A stretch of DNA of 49,386 bases from Dehalococcoidia bacterium (GCA_030690405.1 JAUYGU010000006.1:1-49386); one strand, 5' to 3'; positions 26,088 to 34,960 are shown, counted from the first letter of the stretch. Numbers and translations: made by a program. The notes: generated by a model from the letters alone, not told the origin.

Positions 26088-26834
26088 ATGAAGCCATACG
26101 TCGCGATACTGGTGGCGCTGGCGGTGGGTTCGGTCATGCTGGGTGCATGCGGCGGCAGCGGCGGGAAGAGGACGCCTGCTCCGGCGGCGAGCCCGACCGC
26201 TTCGCCCTACGCTCCGACCATTGACCCGGCCCGGTTCAGCGACCAGGTGACGAACCGCTATTTCCCCCTGGCCCCGGGTACCACTTACGTGTACGAAGGC
26301 ACGAAGGAAGGCGCCGCTCAGCGCAACGAGGTTACGGTCACTCGCGACACCAGGACGATCCTCGGTGTACGCTGCGTCGTCGTCCATGACACCGTGTCGG
26401 AGGGAGGCAGCGTCGTCGAGGACACCTTCGACTGGTACGCCCAGGACGCCGAGGGCAACGTCTGGTACTTCGGAGAGGACAGCAAAGAATACGAGAATGG
26501 CAAGGTCACAAGCACGAAGGGCTCCTGGGAGGCCGGCGTCGATGACGCCCAGCCCGGCATCGTCATGGAAGCGTCGCCCAGGGTGGGAGACAGTTACCGC
26601 CAGGAGTACTACCAGGGCGAGGCCGAGGACATGGCGAAAGTACTCAACATCAACGAGTCGACGACGGTGTCTGCCGGCTCGTACCAGGAGGTTGTTGTCA
26701 CCGAGGACTTCACGCTTCTCGAGCCGGACGTCGTCGAGCACAAGTACTTCGCGCCCGGCGTCGGGTTCGTGATGGGCAGCATGGTCAAGGGCGGCGCCGA
26801 GCAGATCGAGCTGGTCAAGATCACCACAAACTGA
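26088..26834 (+). CDS. Secreted lipoprotein of unknown function
   Basis: A 248-residue protein with a lipoprotein signal ending in LGAC (Cys21), a Pro/Ala/Ser/Thr linker, and a beta-rich domain with many Thr, Val and aromatic residues (NRYFPLAPGTTYVYEG, FDWYAQDAEGNVWYFGED, EHKYFAPGVGFV). This last layout is seen in uncharacterised exported proteins of actinobacteria and Chloroflexota. No catalytic motif is seen. Its promoter repeat suggests control by the nearby two-component system together with the PepSY gene. It converges on plsC across a 64-base gap. Confidence 0.85.
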   Translation: MKPYVAILVALAVGSVMLGACGGSGGKRTPAPAASPTASPYAPTIDPARFSDQVTNRYFPLAPGTTYVYEGTKEGAAQRNEVTVTRDTRTILGVRCVVVHDTVSEGGSVVEDTFDWYAQDAEGNVWYFGEDSKEYENGKVTSTKGSWEAGVDDAQPGIVMEASPRVGDSYRQEYYQGEAEDMAKVLNINESTTVSAGSYQEVVVTEDFTLLEPDVVEHKYFAPGVGFVMGSMVKGGAEQIELVKITTN

Positions 26835-26898
26835 GTGCGCGTCGCCGCAGCATTTCCGGCGCGGCTTGCTTTTCCCGCGGCTAGCGGCAGCCCCCTAG

Positions 26899-27615
26899 TT
26901 ATGCTCCCCGGATCGGGATTAGCGCCCGGATGGCTTCCTCCATCGTCTGTTTCGCCTCAGGGATAGATGTCCCCAGCGGGAACGTGAACGCCTTGCCGAT
27001 CCGTACGAGGACCGGCGCCGGAGTCGATGTGGGCGATCCCGGCGGCAGGATATCGCTCGCGCCTTTGATGTAGAGCGGCAGCATGGGCACATGCTGGCCG
27101 AGGGCGAGGATCGCCGGGCCGCCGTGGAAAGGCATCAGCTCGCCTGTACGAGAGCGCCGGCCCTCCGGGAAGATGAGCAGAGACCATCCGTTGTGCAGCA
27201 GCCACTGCGAATACGCCAGCGCCTCGCGACCGCCGCCGCGGGTGATGGGGAACGCGTTGTACCGAAGCGAATGCATCATACCCTTGACACGTTCGCGGTA
27301 CATGCGGTCGGCGGCGGCAACCACGGCCGTGCGGCGCCATATCTTCGAGGGCAACACGGACAGCACGATCACCGTGTCGAAGTGGCTGGAGTGGTTTGCG
27401 ATGACGATGAGAGGGTTATCGAGCTCGGTCAGGTTCTCCCGGCCCTCGATGATCATAGGCCGGCAGAAGCGCCGGACGTGCTTGTGGACGTCCCACGCCC
27501 TTGCCAGGCGCCGGTAGGCGCGGGCCCAGAAGCTCAGCGCCCAGCGGTGAGGCTTCGCCTCCACTATGTCCGACTGCGTTCGCCGCTCGGCGCGGGTGAG
27601 ATCGGCGTTCTGCAT
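26899..27615 (-). CDS. plsC: 1-acyl-sn-glycerol-3-phosphate acyltransferase-like protein
   Basis: A 238-residue acyltransferase of the PlsC family, which adds the second acyl chain in phospholipid synthesis. The catalytic HX4D box is in IANHSSHFD (about residues 73-80), and the substrate-binding FPEGRRSRTGEL box lies about 70 residues later. A basic N-terminus and an amphipathic start suggest peripheral membrane binding. It is a single gene on the minus strand between the lipoprotein gene (convergent) and phoB (divergent). Other lipid substrates are possible in this family. Confidence 0.88.
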   Translation of the reverse strand: MQNADLTRAERRTQSDIVEAKPHRWALSFWARAYRRLARAWDVHKHVRRFCRPMIIEGRENLTELDNPLIVIANHSSHFDTVIVLSVLPSKIWRRTAVVAAADRMYRERVKGMMHSLRYNAFPITRGGGREALAYSQWLLHNGWSLLIFPEGRRSRTGELMPFHGGPAILALGQHVPMLPLYIKGASDILPPGSPTSTPAPVLVRIGKAFTFPLGTSIPEAKQTMEEAIRALIPIRGA

Positions 27616-27837
27616 AGCAGCCCCTTAAACGTCAGGTGCGGTGCGCGGCGACGTCTCCTCTTTCGGTGCTACGCAGTATACAGGACGAGCTCAAGAAATC
27701 AAGACCGAACCCCAGGAGGTACGTCTGCTGCTTTTCCGAATCTACGGCACGCACATCGGCGAGGCGAATCAGATGGTCGCAAAATCAGTTATCGGCGCCA
27801 GCACCATCCTTCTTTCGTCCTAGCGCCTGGTTCGCCT

Positions 27838-27843
27838 TATAAT
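27838..27843 (+). promoter_or_regulatory. Consensus -10 box directly before phoB
   Basis: A perfect TATAAT ends only 15 bases before the GTG start of phoB. The -35 side (TTCGTC at 18-bp spacing) is poor. The predicted start site would give a leader of about 9 bases. Confidence 0.55.
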
Positions 27844-27858
27844 AGGTTGAGAGACCTC

Positions 27859-28539
27859 GTGAAGAAGATCCTCGTCGTCGACGATGAGCCAACTCTGGTG
27901 GCGACGCTCAGGTACAACCTCGAGCGAGAGGGCTACGAGGTTCTTGAAGCGGCAGACGGAGAGTCCGCCCTCACTCTGGCTCGCAGCGGCCGTCCGGATC
28001 TGATCGTACTGGACCTGATGCTCCCCGGCCTCGACGGCCGTGAGGTGTGCCGCATCCTCCGCCGCGACATGACGGTTCCCATCCTCATGCTGACCGCAAG
28101 GGCCGAAGAACTCGACAAAGTGGTGGGCCTGGAGCTGGGCGCGGACGACTACGTCAGCAAGCCCTTCAGTATGCAAGAGCTGTTGGCGCGGGTGCGGGCT
28201 CTGCTCCGTCGCGCCGTGACATCGCCAGCCGCTGAAGGCGGCGAGCTGACGGCCGGCGACCTTGAGGTGGACCTGCGCAGGAGACGGGCCTCTCGCAAAG
28301 GGCAGGAGCTCAGCTTGAAACCCAAAGAGTTCGAGCTGCTTGCCTTCTTCCTCGAGAATCGCGGTTTCGCCTTTACCCGCGACAAACTTCTCGACGAAGT
28401 ATGGGGATACGACTTCGCGGCCGACACGCGAACGGTGGATGTCCACGTTCGCTGGCTGCGTCAGAAGATCGAAGACGAGCCGGCCAGACCGACCCGGCTG
28501 ATCACGGTTCGGGGCGTGGGATACAGGTTCGAGGCTTAG
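27859..28539 (+). CDS. phoB: Phosphate regulon response regulator PhoB
   Basis: OmpR-family regulator of 226 residues: Asp8-Asp9, phospho-acceptor Asp52 in LIVLDLMLPGLDG, Thr in LMLTARA, Lys in DDYVSKPF, and a winged helix ending VRGVGYRFEA. The frame runs far upstream, but the first sensible start is the GTG of MKKILVVDDEP. PhoB identity rests on the downstream PAS-type PhoR kinase and the adjacent pst-phoU cluster. It would bind the TGTNAA-type repeat arrays found at 34745 and 29915. Confidence 0.92.
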   Translation: MKKILVVDDEPTLVATLRYNLEREGYEVLEAADGESALTLARSGRPDLIVLDLMLPGLDGREVCRILRRDMTVPILMLTARAEELDKVVGLELGADDYVSKPFSMQELLARVRALLRRAVTSPAAEGGELTAGDLEVDLRRRRASRKGQELSLKPKEFELLAFFLENRGFAFTRDKLLDEVWGYDFAADTRTVDVHVRWLRQKIEDEPARPTRLITVRGVGYRFEA

Positions 28540-28540
28540 T

Positions 28541-29911
28541 GTGCTGGAAAGCCTGCGCTTCCGTATTGCCGCCGCCTTCGTGCTGATTACGGTGGCCGTC
28601 CTCGCCTTCCAGGAGGTCACCGGGTCAGCCGTCGCCACGGCGGCCGTCGCCGTAGTTGCGGCCGGCATCTTGGGTATGGCTCTGGGCCGCTCAATCAAGG
28701 CCTCGCTGGACACGCTGGCCCGCGCGGCTCGCACCGTGTCCGGTGGTGACTTGAGCCAGCGGGTGAGCCCGCGACCCCCCGGGGAAGTAGCCGAGGTGGC
28801 GGACGCATTCAACCAGATGGCCGACAGCCTTGAGGCGCTCTTGACCGCGGCCTCCGAGGAGCGAAACCGTCTGATCGCGGCTCTCAACAGCAGCAGCGAT
28901 GCGGTGCTGTCGGTGAACGGCGAAGGGCGCGTCGCCTTTGCCAACGCGGCCGCCGTGCGGCTGTTTGACCGCGCGCCGGAGGAGCTCGTCGGCAACCCGT
29001 TTGTCTGGGTCATGCCCAGTGAGGATGCCATCGAGGCCCTGCGGGCCAGTCGCGAAGACGGACGCCGGGAGGCTCGTCTGATCGAGCGGCCGAACCGGCA
29101 GTATCTTCAGGTCATCACTGCGCCGATTGTTGGCGGCGGCGAATGGGTGGCCCTGGTGGTCCTCCGCGACGTGACGGACGTCAAACGCGTGGAGCAAGTG
29201 CGCCGGGACTTCGTCGCCAACGTCTCGCACGAGTTGCGCACTCCGCTGGCCTCCGTCAAGTCCGTCATCGAAACCCTCCAGGGAGGCGCGCTGGAGGACG
29301 AGGCGACGGCCCGCGAGTTCCTGGCGCGGGCTGATGCGGAGATCGACCGGCTTGTGCAGATGGTGGAGGAGCTCCTGGAGCTGTCTCGCATCGAATCCGG
29401 GGAGGTTCCCTTCGACCAGCAGCCTGTGGAGATGGGAAACGTGCTGGCGGAAGCGGTGGAGCGGCTGTGGCCTCAGGCCGAGAGGCAGGGCCTGAAGCTG
29501 ACCCTGGACGTGTCCCCGGACCTGCCGCCCGTAGTCGGTGACGCCGAGCGGCTGGGGCGTGTGGCGGTGAACCTGCTCCAGAACGCTATCAAGTTCACTC
29601 CTGCGGGTGGCTCCATTCGCGTCTCGGTAGCCCTCGCCGGCGGTGACGTGACGGTGAAGGTCAGCGATACCGGGACCGGCATCGCCCCGGAGGACCTGCC
29701 CCGCGTGTTCGAACGCTTCTACAAGGCGGACCGTTCCCGCGGTAGCATCGGCACCGGCCTCGGCCTCGCCGTCGTGAGGCACACGGTGGAGGCCCACGGC
29801 GGCAGCGTTAGCGCGGAGAGCGAACCAGGCCGCGGTTCCACGTTCAGCTTCTCCATCCCGGCGGCATCCGTAGCCGCCAGCCGCGAACCGTCCGAACTAA
29901 CTTTGGACTGA
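28541..29911 (+). CDS. phoR: Phosphate regulon sensor kinase PhoR
   Basis: A 456-residue kinase that phosphorylates PhoB when phosphate is scarce. The N-terminus has membrane segments within residues ~10-50 with almost no periplasmic loop, followed by HAMP (GRSIKASLDTLARAARTVS), a PAS domain (about 110-215; LNSSSDAVLSVNGEGRVAFANAAA), HisKA with His230 in VSHELRTPLASVK, and HATPase (LLQNAIKFTPAGG, SDTGTGI, GTGLGLAVV). This order is the usual one for PhoR, where sensing goes through the Pst-PhoU complex. The GTG start follows the phoB stop by 1 base. A Pho-box-like array begins 4 bases after its end. Confidence 0.92.
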   Translation: MLESLRFRIAAAFVLITVAVLAFQEVTGSAVATAAVAVVAAGILGMALGRSIKASLDTLARAARTVSGGDLSQRVSPRPPGEVAEVADAFNQMADSLEALLTAASEERNRLIAALNSSSDAVLSVNGEGRVAFANAAAVRLFDRAPEELVGNPFVWVMPSEDAIEALRASREDGRREARLIERPNRQYLQVITAPIVGGGEWVALVVLRDVTDVKRVEQVRRDFVANVSHELRTPLASVKSVIETLQGGALEDEATAREFLARADAEIDRLVQMVEELLELSRIESGEVPFDQQPVEMGNVLAEAVERLWPQAERQGLKLTLDVSPDLPPVVGDAERLGRVAVNLLQNAIKFTPAGGSIRVSVALAGGDVTVKVSDTGTGIAPEDLPRVFERFYKADRSRGSIGTGLGLAVVRHTVEAHGGSVSAESEPGRGSTFSFSIPAASVAASREPSELTLD

Positions 29912-29914
29912 ACT

Positions 29915-29967
29915 TTTACACCAGCTGTACGTGCGTTAACAAGCCCGTTTAATCGCCTCTCTTACGA
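29915..29967 (+). promoter_or_regulatory. Second Pho-box-like array, between convergent phoR and phoU
   Basis: TTTACA (29915), TGTACG (29926), TTAACA (29936) and GTTTAA (29947) follow the same 11/10/11 spacing as the pstS array, with identical first and third repeats. A possible -10 (TACGAT, 29962-29967) lies 15 bases from the last repeat. It points away from phoR into the 3' end of phoU on the opposite strand, and no coding gene follows on this strand. Confidence 0.5.
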
Positions 29968-30083
29968 TACTCCCCGGAGCCGAGCGGTCAGCGGCCAGCT
30001 CCCGCAGAGGCGCTTCGGCCATCTGGCTGCCGGCCCGGTTCTCTGGGCGTACAAGACAGCGCGCCGCTTCATGCCGGCTCAGT

Positions 30084-30749
30084 CTAGTACTTGGAGACGT
30101 TGAGCTCCTCTATCCGGCCTTCCACCAAGTAGACCACGCGCTCGCAGACGTTGGTGACGCGGTCGGCGATGCGCTCCAGGTTGTGGGCCACCCAGATCAG
30201 GTGGGTGGCGCGCTGGATCGTGCGTGGGTCCTGGATCATGAAGGTGAGGAGCTCTCGGTAGACCTGGTCGTAGAGCGCGTCCACCTCGTCATCGTCGTTG
30301 CAGATGGCGCGGGCCCGTTGTGCGTCGCGAAGGTTGAACGCCTCCAGGCTGGCCCGGAGCATCTCGATCCCCTTCTGGGCCATGCGGGGGATGTCGATGT
30401 AGGGCTTAAGCGGTGGCTCGTCGGCCAGCATCAGCGCTATCTTGGCTATCCCCTCGCCGTGGTCGGCCATGCGCTCCAGGTCAACGATGATGTGGAGGAC
30501 GGCGACGATGGTGCGGAGGTCGCTGGCCAGGGGCTGCTGGGTGGCCATCAGCTCCAGGCACTTCTCTTCGGTGTCGTAGCGCTTGCGGTTGATCTTGACG
30601 TCGTCGGCTATAACCTGCCGGGCTAGCTCTAGGTCGCGGTTCTTGAGGGCGTCAATGGAGCGCTGGATGGCGCTCTCCACCATGCCGCCGATGACCAGCA
30701 TGTCCTCTTGTATCTCGGTAAGTTGGCGTTCGAAGACGGTGCGAGTCAC
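30084..30749 (-). CDS. phoU: Phosphate transport and signalling regulator PhoU
   Basis: A cytoplasmic 221-residue helical protein with two PhoU repeats (about 8-110 and 115-215) carrying the metal-binding acid patches ERMADHGEGIAKIA and ERIADRVTNVCER. It links the Pst importer to PhoR and represses the Pho response when phosphate is plentiful. The GTG start at 30749 fits the family N-terminus (TRTVFERQLTEIQEDML); the longer open frame upstream runs into pstB. It begins 13 bases after the pstB stop and is the last gene of the pst operon. Confidence 0.94.
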   Translation of the reverse strand: MTRTVFERQLTEIQEDMLVIGGMVESAIQRSIDALKNRDLELARQVIADDVKINRKRYDTEEKCLELMATQQPLASDLRTIVAVLHIIVDLERMADHGEGIAKIALMLADEPPLKPYIDIPRMAQKGIEMLRASLEAFNLRDAQRARAICNDDDEVDALYDQVYRELLTFMIQDPRTIQRATHLIWVAHNLERIADRVTNVCERVVYLVEGRIEELNVSKY

Positions 30750-30762
30750 GGTGCAGATCCCT

Positions 30763-31662
30763 CTAGCCGAAGCGGCCGGTGATGTAGTCCTCGGTGCGCT
30801 TGTCCCTGGGGTTCGTGAAGATCTCATTGGTGAAGCCGTACTCGATAAGCTCGCCGGCGCCGCCCTCGCCGGACAGCAGCATGAACGCCGTGTAGTCCGA
30901 TACACGGGCCGCCTGCTGCATGTTGTGAGTGACGATGATGATAGTGAAGTCCTTGACCAGCTCGCGGATGAGGTCCTCGATCCGTAGGGTGGCGATCGGG
31001 TCGAGCGCGGAGCACGGCTCGTCCATCAGGATGACGTCCGGCTGGACGGCCAGCGCGCGGGCGATGCAGAGGCGCTGCTGCTGGCCGCCGGAAAGGGCGA
31101 GGCCGGACTTCCTCAGGTCGTCCTTCACCTCGTCCCAGAGCGCGCTCTGGCGCAGGCAGCGTTCCACGAGCTCGTCCATGCTGCCGCGGTGGCCGTTCAC
31201 CCGCGCGCCGAAGGCGACGTTGTCGTATATCGACTTCGGGAATGGGTTCGGCTTCTGGAACACCATGCCGATGCGCCGGCGCACCTCCACCGGGTCGACC
31301 TCCGGCGCGTAGATGTTGTTGCCGTGGTACTCCACCCGCCCCTCGACGCGCACGCGGGGAATCAGGTCGTTCATGCGGTTCAGGCAGCGCAGGATGGTGC
31401 TCTTACCGCAGCCGGAGGGGCCGATGAGCGCAGCCACCCGCCGGGCGGGGAAGTTCATGGAAACGTTGTGGATGGCCTGCTTGTGGCCGTACCAGAGGCT
31501 CAGGCCGTGCAGGCTGAACACCGCGTCCTCCTGCGGCTCCAGGATCGGCCGCGCCTCGCCGGCAGGCGTTTGGGTCAGCGTCTTCTCGTCTGCAGCCATC
31601 TTCGTCGCGCCAATTTTCACGCCCATCTCGGGACGCTGAATGGTCACCCTCGATTCTCTCAC
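30763..31662 (-). CDS. pstB: Phosphate ABC transporter ATP-binding protein PstB
   Basis: ATPase of the high-affinity phosphate importer, 299 residues. Walker A is GPSGCGKST, the signature [16 protein letters not shown], Walker [13 protein letters not shown], the switch His is in VTHNMQQA, and the Q loop is in [10 protein letters not shown], a PstB hallmark. It has about 45 residues more than usual at the N-terminus. The GTG start is preceded by a good GGAGG, so the extension appears translated, although internal Met codons (MGVKIG, MAADEK) could also serve. It lies 30 bases after pstA. Confidence 0.96.
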   Translation of the reverse strand: MRESRVTIQRPEMGVKIGATKMAADEKTLTQTPAGEARPILEPQEDAVFSLHGLSLWYGHKQAIHNVSMNFPARRVAALIGPSGCGKSTILRCLNRMNDLIPRVRVEGRVEYHGNNIYAPEVDPVEVRRRIGMVFQKPNPFPKSIYDNVAFGARVNGHRGSMDELVERCLRQSALWDEVKDDLRKSGLALSGGQQQRLCIARALAVQPDVILMDEPCSALDPIATLRIEDLIRELVKDFTIIIVTHNMQQAARVSDYTAFMLLSGEGGAGELIEYGFTNEIFTNPRDKRTEDYITGRFG

Positions 31663-31692
31663 TCCGGCCTCCGCATTTCTAGCTGCCCGCCG

Positions 31693-32577
31693 CTATTCGC
31701 GCCGGAATCGCTCCCGGATGATCGCGGCGATGAGGTTCAGGCTGACCACCGCGACCATCAGGATGATGATCGCCGCGGCGGCGTTCTGGCGAAACTCCTG
31801 CTGGGGTCGGATAGTCCAGTTGTATATCTGTATCGGCACCGTGGTGAAGTCGTCGGTCAGCTTCGTGTTGTCGAAAGCGATGAACGTGAAGGCACCGATC
31901 ATGATGAGCGCCGCCGTCTCGCCGACGGCGCGGGAGACGGCGAGGATGACGCCGGTCATGATCCCCGGCATCGCCCCCGGCAGCACGTGGTGGCGCACCG
32001 TCTGCCAGTGCGTCGCGCCCAGCGCCAGGGAGCCGTCGCGGATGCTCGGCGGGACCTGCCGTATCGCTTCCTGGGAGGCGATCACGGTCATCGGGATGAT
32101 CATCAGCGATAGCGTCAGCGCGCCGGCGAGGATGCTCGGCCCGAGGCCGAGGTAGCGCGAGAACAGCGTCAGGCCAAGGATGCCGTAGATGATGCTGGGC
32201 ACGCCGGCCAGGTTCGCCAGGTTCAGCTTGACGACCGTGAGCAGGCGGTTGCGAGGGGCGAACTCCTCGATCCAGATCGCCGTGCCGATGGAGATGGGGA
32301 ACGCCATCACGACCGTCGCGCCCATCACCCAGGCCGTGCCCAGGATCGACGAGCGCAGCCCGGCCCGGTCGGCGAACCGCGAGGGGTAGCTGTTGACGAA
32401 GTCCCAGCTCAGCCGCGAGGCGCCCTCGCGCACGGTCTCGTAGCCGAGCGCGAGCAGCACGGCCACGCCGATGAGGCTGGCCGCCAGGAGGACGTATCGC
32501 GACAGGCGGGAGAGCGCCTGCCGCCGCGCCACAGCGCCGCTGCTCCGCAGGGAGACCGCTTCCGGCCGTACCGCCAC
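31693..32577 (-). CDS. pstA: Phosphate ABC transporter permease PstA
   Basis: Inner-membrane permease of 294 residues with six hydrophobic segments and the coupling loop ASQEAIRQVPPSIRDGSLALGATHWQTV. The GTG start overlaps the TAG of pstC by one base (TAGTG). A longer open frame exists upstream but covers pstC. It pairs with PstC to form the channel used by PstS-bound phosphate. Confidence 0.95.
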   Translation of the reverse strand: MAVRPEAVSLRSSGAVARRQALSRLSRYVLLAASLIGVAVLLALGYETVREGASRLSWDFVNSYPSRFADRAGLRSSILGTAWVMGATVVMAFPISIGTAIWIEEFAPRNRLLTVVKLNLANLAGVPSIIYGILGLTLFSRYLGLGPSILAGALTLSLMIIPMTVIASQEAIRQVPPSIRDGSLALGATHWQTVRHHVLPGAMPGIMTGVILAVSRAVGETAALIMIGAFTFIAFDNTKLTDDFTTVPIQIYNWTIRPQQEFRQNAAAAIIILMVAVVSLNLIAAIIRERFRRE

Positions 32578-33527
32578 TACTCGTAGACCTCGCGGAAGCG
32601 GTTGACCAGCGCGTGGGAGGCGATGTTGAACAGGAGCGTGATCATGAACAGCATCATCCCCACGGCGAATATCGACTGGTACTTGATCGTGCCGCGGGCG
32701 GCGTCGCCCAGGCCCACCTGGAACATGTATCCTGTCATCGTCTGGATGCTCTGGAGTGGCCCGAGGGTCAAGTTCGGCGTCGAGCCGGCGGCGATCGCCA
32801 CGATCATCGTCTCGCCCACCACGCGGGCGATCGCCAGCAGGACGGCGGCGGCGACGCCCGACAGGGCGGCTGGCACGACGACCCGCAGCGAGACCTCCAG
32901 CCGCGTCGCGCCCAGCCCGTAGGCGGCCTCCCGCAGGTCGCGGGGGACGCTGGACATCGCGTCCTCGGAGATAGAGGCGATAGTGGGGAGGATCATCACC
33001 GCCAGCATCATGCTCGCCGATAGGCTGTTGAAGATCGACACGTCGTGACCGAATGCCGGCCTCAGGATTTCGATGGTGACGACGTTGAGCGCGAAGTAGG
33101 CGTAGACCACCGTCGGCACGCCGGCCAGCGCCTCCAGCACCGGCTTGAGGACCAGGCGCGTGCGCGGGTGAGCGTACTCGCTGAGGTACACAGCGGTGGC
33201 CAGACCCACCGGCAGCGCCAGCATGAGCGACCAGAAGACGACGTTGAGCGTCCCGGCCACCAGCTCCCATATCCCGAACGACACAGGCTCGAACAGCGGC
33301 TGCCACCGCGTGTGGAGGAAGAACTCGCTGAAGGAGACGCCCCGGAAGAAGGTCAGGCTCTCGTTGAACAGTACGAAGACGATAAGGACGGTGGTGACCA
33401 GGGAGACGGCGGCGCAGAGCGAGAGGAGCCCCTTGATGGCGATCTCGCCGGTGTGCCGCATCCGCCGCTTGCGGATCGCCGCGAAGGCTGCGGCCTGGGG
33501 GGACAGCTCAACGCCGGGCTGCAGCAA
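32577..33527 (-). CDS. pstC: Phosphate ABC transporter permease PstC
   Basis: Inner-membrane permease of 316 residues, with the PstC-type start (helix at 31-53, then FNESLTFFRGVSFSEFFL) and the coupling loop EDAMSSVPRDLREAAYGLGATRLE. The TTG start has GGGAGGTG just upstream, making it one of several rare starts in this operon. It follows pstS after a 127-base gap that holds a perfect 12-bp hairpin. Confidence 0.95.
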   Translation of the reverse strand: MLQPGVELSPQAAAFAAIRKRRMRHTGEIAIKGLLSLCAAVSLVTTVLIVFVLFNESLTFFRGVSFSEFFLHTRWQPLFEPVSFGIWELVAGTLNVVFWSLMLALPVGLATAVYLSEYAHPRTRLVLKPVLEALAGVPTVVYAYFALNVVTIEILRPAFGHDVSIFNSLSASMMLAVMILPTIASISEDAMSSVPRDLREAAYGLGATRLEVSLRVVVPAALSGVAAAVLLAIARVVGETMIVAIAAGSTPNLTLGPLQSIQTMTGYMFQVGLGDAARGTIKYQSIFAVGMMLFMITLLFNIASHALVNRFREVYE

Positions 33528-33605
33528 GGCACCTCCCTTAGCCAGCGTCCCGGGTGTGAAACTTCATGCTGCCGGGTGCTCCGCCCAAGAGTATAGAACC
33601 GGGAC

Positions 33606-33632
33606 GGCGGGAAGCGGAATCCGCTTCCCGCC
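33606..33632 (-). terminator. 12-bp hairpin between pstS and pstC
   Basis: A perfect 12-bp inverted repeat (33606-33617 with 33621-33632, loop AAT) begins 23 bases past the pstS stop. No T tract follows on the minus strand, so it is more likely a message-stabilising or partly terminating stem that raises pstS over the permeases. Confidence 0.65.
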
Positions 33633-33654
33633 ATCCCTCATGGCAGGACAGCCG

Positions 33655-34701
33655 CTACGGCAGGAATGGAGTGAGCTTGCCAAGCTGCTCCTGCAGCAAG
33701 TCGTCAGGCATCGTCACGTAGCCGACCTCGGGGACGATGGCCTCCGTGTTGTCCAGGTAGAACTTCACGAGCCCAAGCACCTCCGGCTTGTCGCTGAGGA
33801 AGCTCTTGCGGGTGTAGATGAACAGCGGCCGGCTGAGCGGCTTGTAGGTCCCGTTCAGCGCGTTCTCGAACGTCGGCTCGACGCAGCCGGCGCCGGAGTC
33901 GATCGGGACGGCCTTGATCTGCTGGCCGGCCTCCTGGTAGTAGGCGAAGCCGAAGTAGCCGATCGCGTTGTCGTCGCCCTCGATGCCGAGGGCCAGCACG
34001 TTATCGTCCTCGGAGGCGGTGCCGTCGCCGCGGTGGGTCGCCGCCTCGTCCGGCTTCACCTTCTGGATGATCTCCTCGTTGAAGTAGTCGAAGGTGCCGG
34101 AGTCCGTGCCCGGGTAGTAGAAAACGATCTCGTCGTCGGGCCAGCTGGGGTCGATGTCGCTCCACTTGCCGGCGCCGCCGTTCTTGAAGAGGTCGTGCAA
34201 CTGCTCGACGGTGAGGCAGTCCACGAAGTCGTTCTTGGGGTTGACCATGACGGTGAGGGCGTCGATGGCGACCTGAAATTCGATCAGGTCGTCGATACCG
34301 CCGGTGGCGCAGGCCTGGACCTCCTCGTCCTTGATTGGCCGCGAGGCGTCGCTGACGTCCGTCTCGCCGCGGCAGAACTTCTCGAAGCCGGCGCCGGTAC
34401 CGGAGAACGCCACGTTCACGCGGGCGTTGGGGGCGACGTTCTTGAACTCCTCCGCCATCGCCTCGGAGATCGGGAAGACGGTGGACGACCCGTCGATGCG
34501 GATGTCTCCGCTCAGGCCGCCGTAGTCGAAGCCGTCCGTGGCAGTGGGTGTCTTGCCGGCGGCGGGCGTGTTGTCCTTGTTGGCATCGCTCTTGCAGGCG
34601 GCTGCCAGGAGCCCCAGAATTAACAGCGCCGCCACTGCCATCATCGCAACGGCGCGCTTTCCCGGGCGTCCGGCCCGCTCTGCATGGGATCCTTGGTGCA
34701 T
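33655..34701 (-). CDS. pstS: Phosphate-binding lipoprotein PstS
   Basis: The phosphate receptor of the Pst importer, 348 residues. ATG 34701 has GGGAGG upstream; the frame extends to a GTG at 34746, but that lies inside the promoter -10. The signal ends in LAAAC (Cys36, lipobox). Phosphate-binding blocks are IRIDGSSTVFPISEAMAEEF, AFSGTGAGFEKFCRGETDVSDASRPI and YYPGTDSGTFDYF. It is the first gene of pstS-pstC-pstA-pstB-phoU and is driven by the array at 34745-34798. Confidence 0.95.
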   Translation of the reverse strand: MHQGSHAERAGRPGKRAVAMMAVAALLILGLLAAACKSDANKDNTPAAGKTPTATDGFDYGGLSGDIRIDGSSTVFPISEAMAEEFKNVAPNARVNVAFSGTGAGFEKFCRGETDVSDASRPIKDEEVQACATGGIDDLIEFQVAIDALTVMVNPKNDFVDCLTVEQLHDLFKNGGAGKWSDIDPSWPDDEIVFYYPGTDSGTFDYFNEEIIQKVKPDEAATHRGDGTASEDDNVLALGIEGDDNAIGYFGFAYYQEAGQQIKAVPIDSGAGCVEPTFENALNGTYKPLSRPLFIYTRKSFLSDKPEVLGLVKFYLDNTEAIVPEVGYVTMPDDLLQEQLGKLTPFLP

Positions 34702-34744
34702 GTGATCGCCTCCCAGTACGTCGTCTTCTCTGCCTTCGAGTGTC

Positions 34745-34798
34745 ACTCTAGCGGGCTTTTGTTTAACGGGTTGTTAACGGGTGTCAACGGTTTGTAAA
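34745..34798 (-). promoter_or_regulatory. Pho box array and -10 of the pst operon
   Basis: On the minus strand TTTACA, TTGACA, TTAACA and TTAAAC follow one another with 11, 10 and 11 base steps (plus-strand TGTNAA-type units starting at 34793, 34782, 34772 and 34761). A -10-like TAGAGT begins 16 bases from the start of the last unit. This resembles the TTAACA-type PhoP boxes of Gram-positive bacteria more than the enterobacterial Pho box. Confidence 0.75.
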
Positions 34799-34960
34799 AG
34801 GTGGCCGAAAGGCCGGCGTGCGTGGCTCCCAGGCAAGCCGCGCGGCACCGAGGTGACCGCTCCCGAGAAACACTCCGCTCACCTGCGGCCACCCTTTCGC
34901 CATTACGCCTGCCGGGGCGCCGGGGCCGAGGAGCGGCAGGCCGATTGCGACGGACGCGCC

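Noticed and set aside
27636..27842. Two overlapping small frames upstream of phoB
   Set aside because: No ribosome site, no family, and they run through the phoB -10 region.
30068..30073. TTCATG near the end of phoU as a further OmpR-type site
   Set aside because: Single copy without a partner 11 bases away and without a gene to control.
34802..34813. GGCC-GAAA-GGCC hairpin upstream of pstS as a terminator
   Set aside because: The stem is only 4 bp and the following T run is part of the Pho box, so the evidence is too weak.
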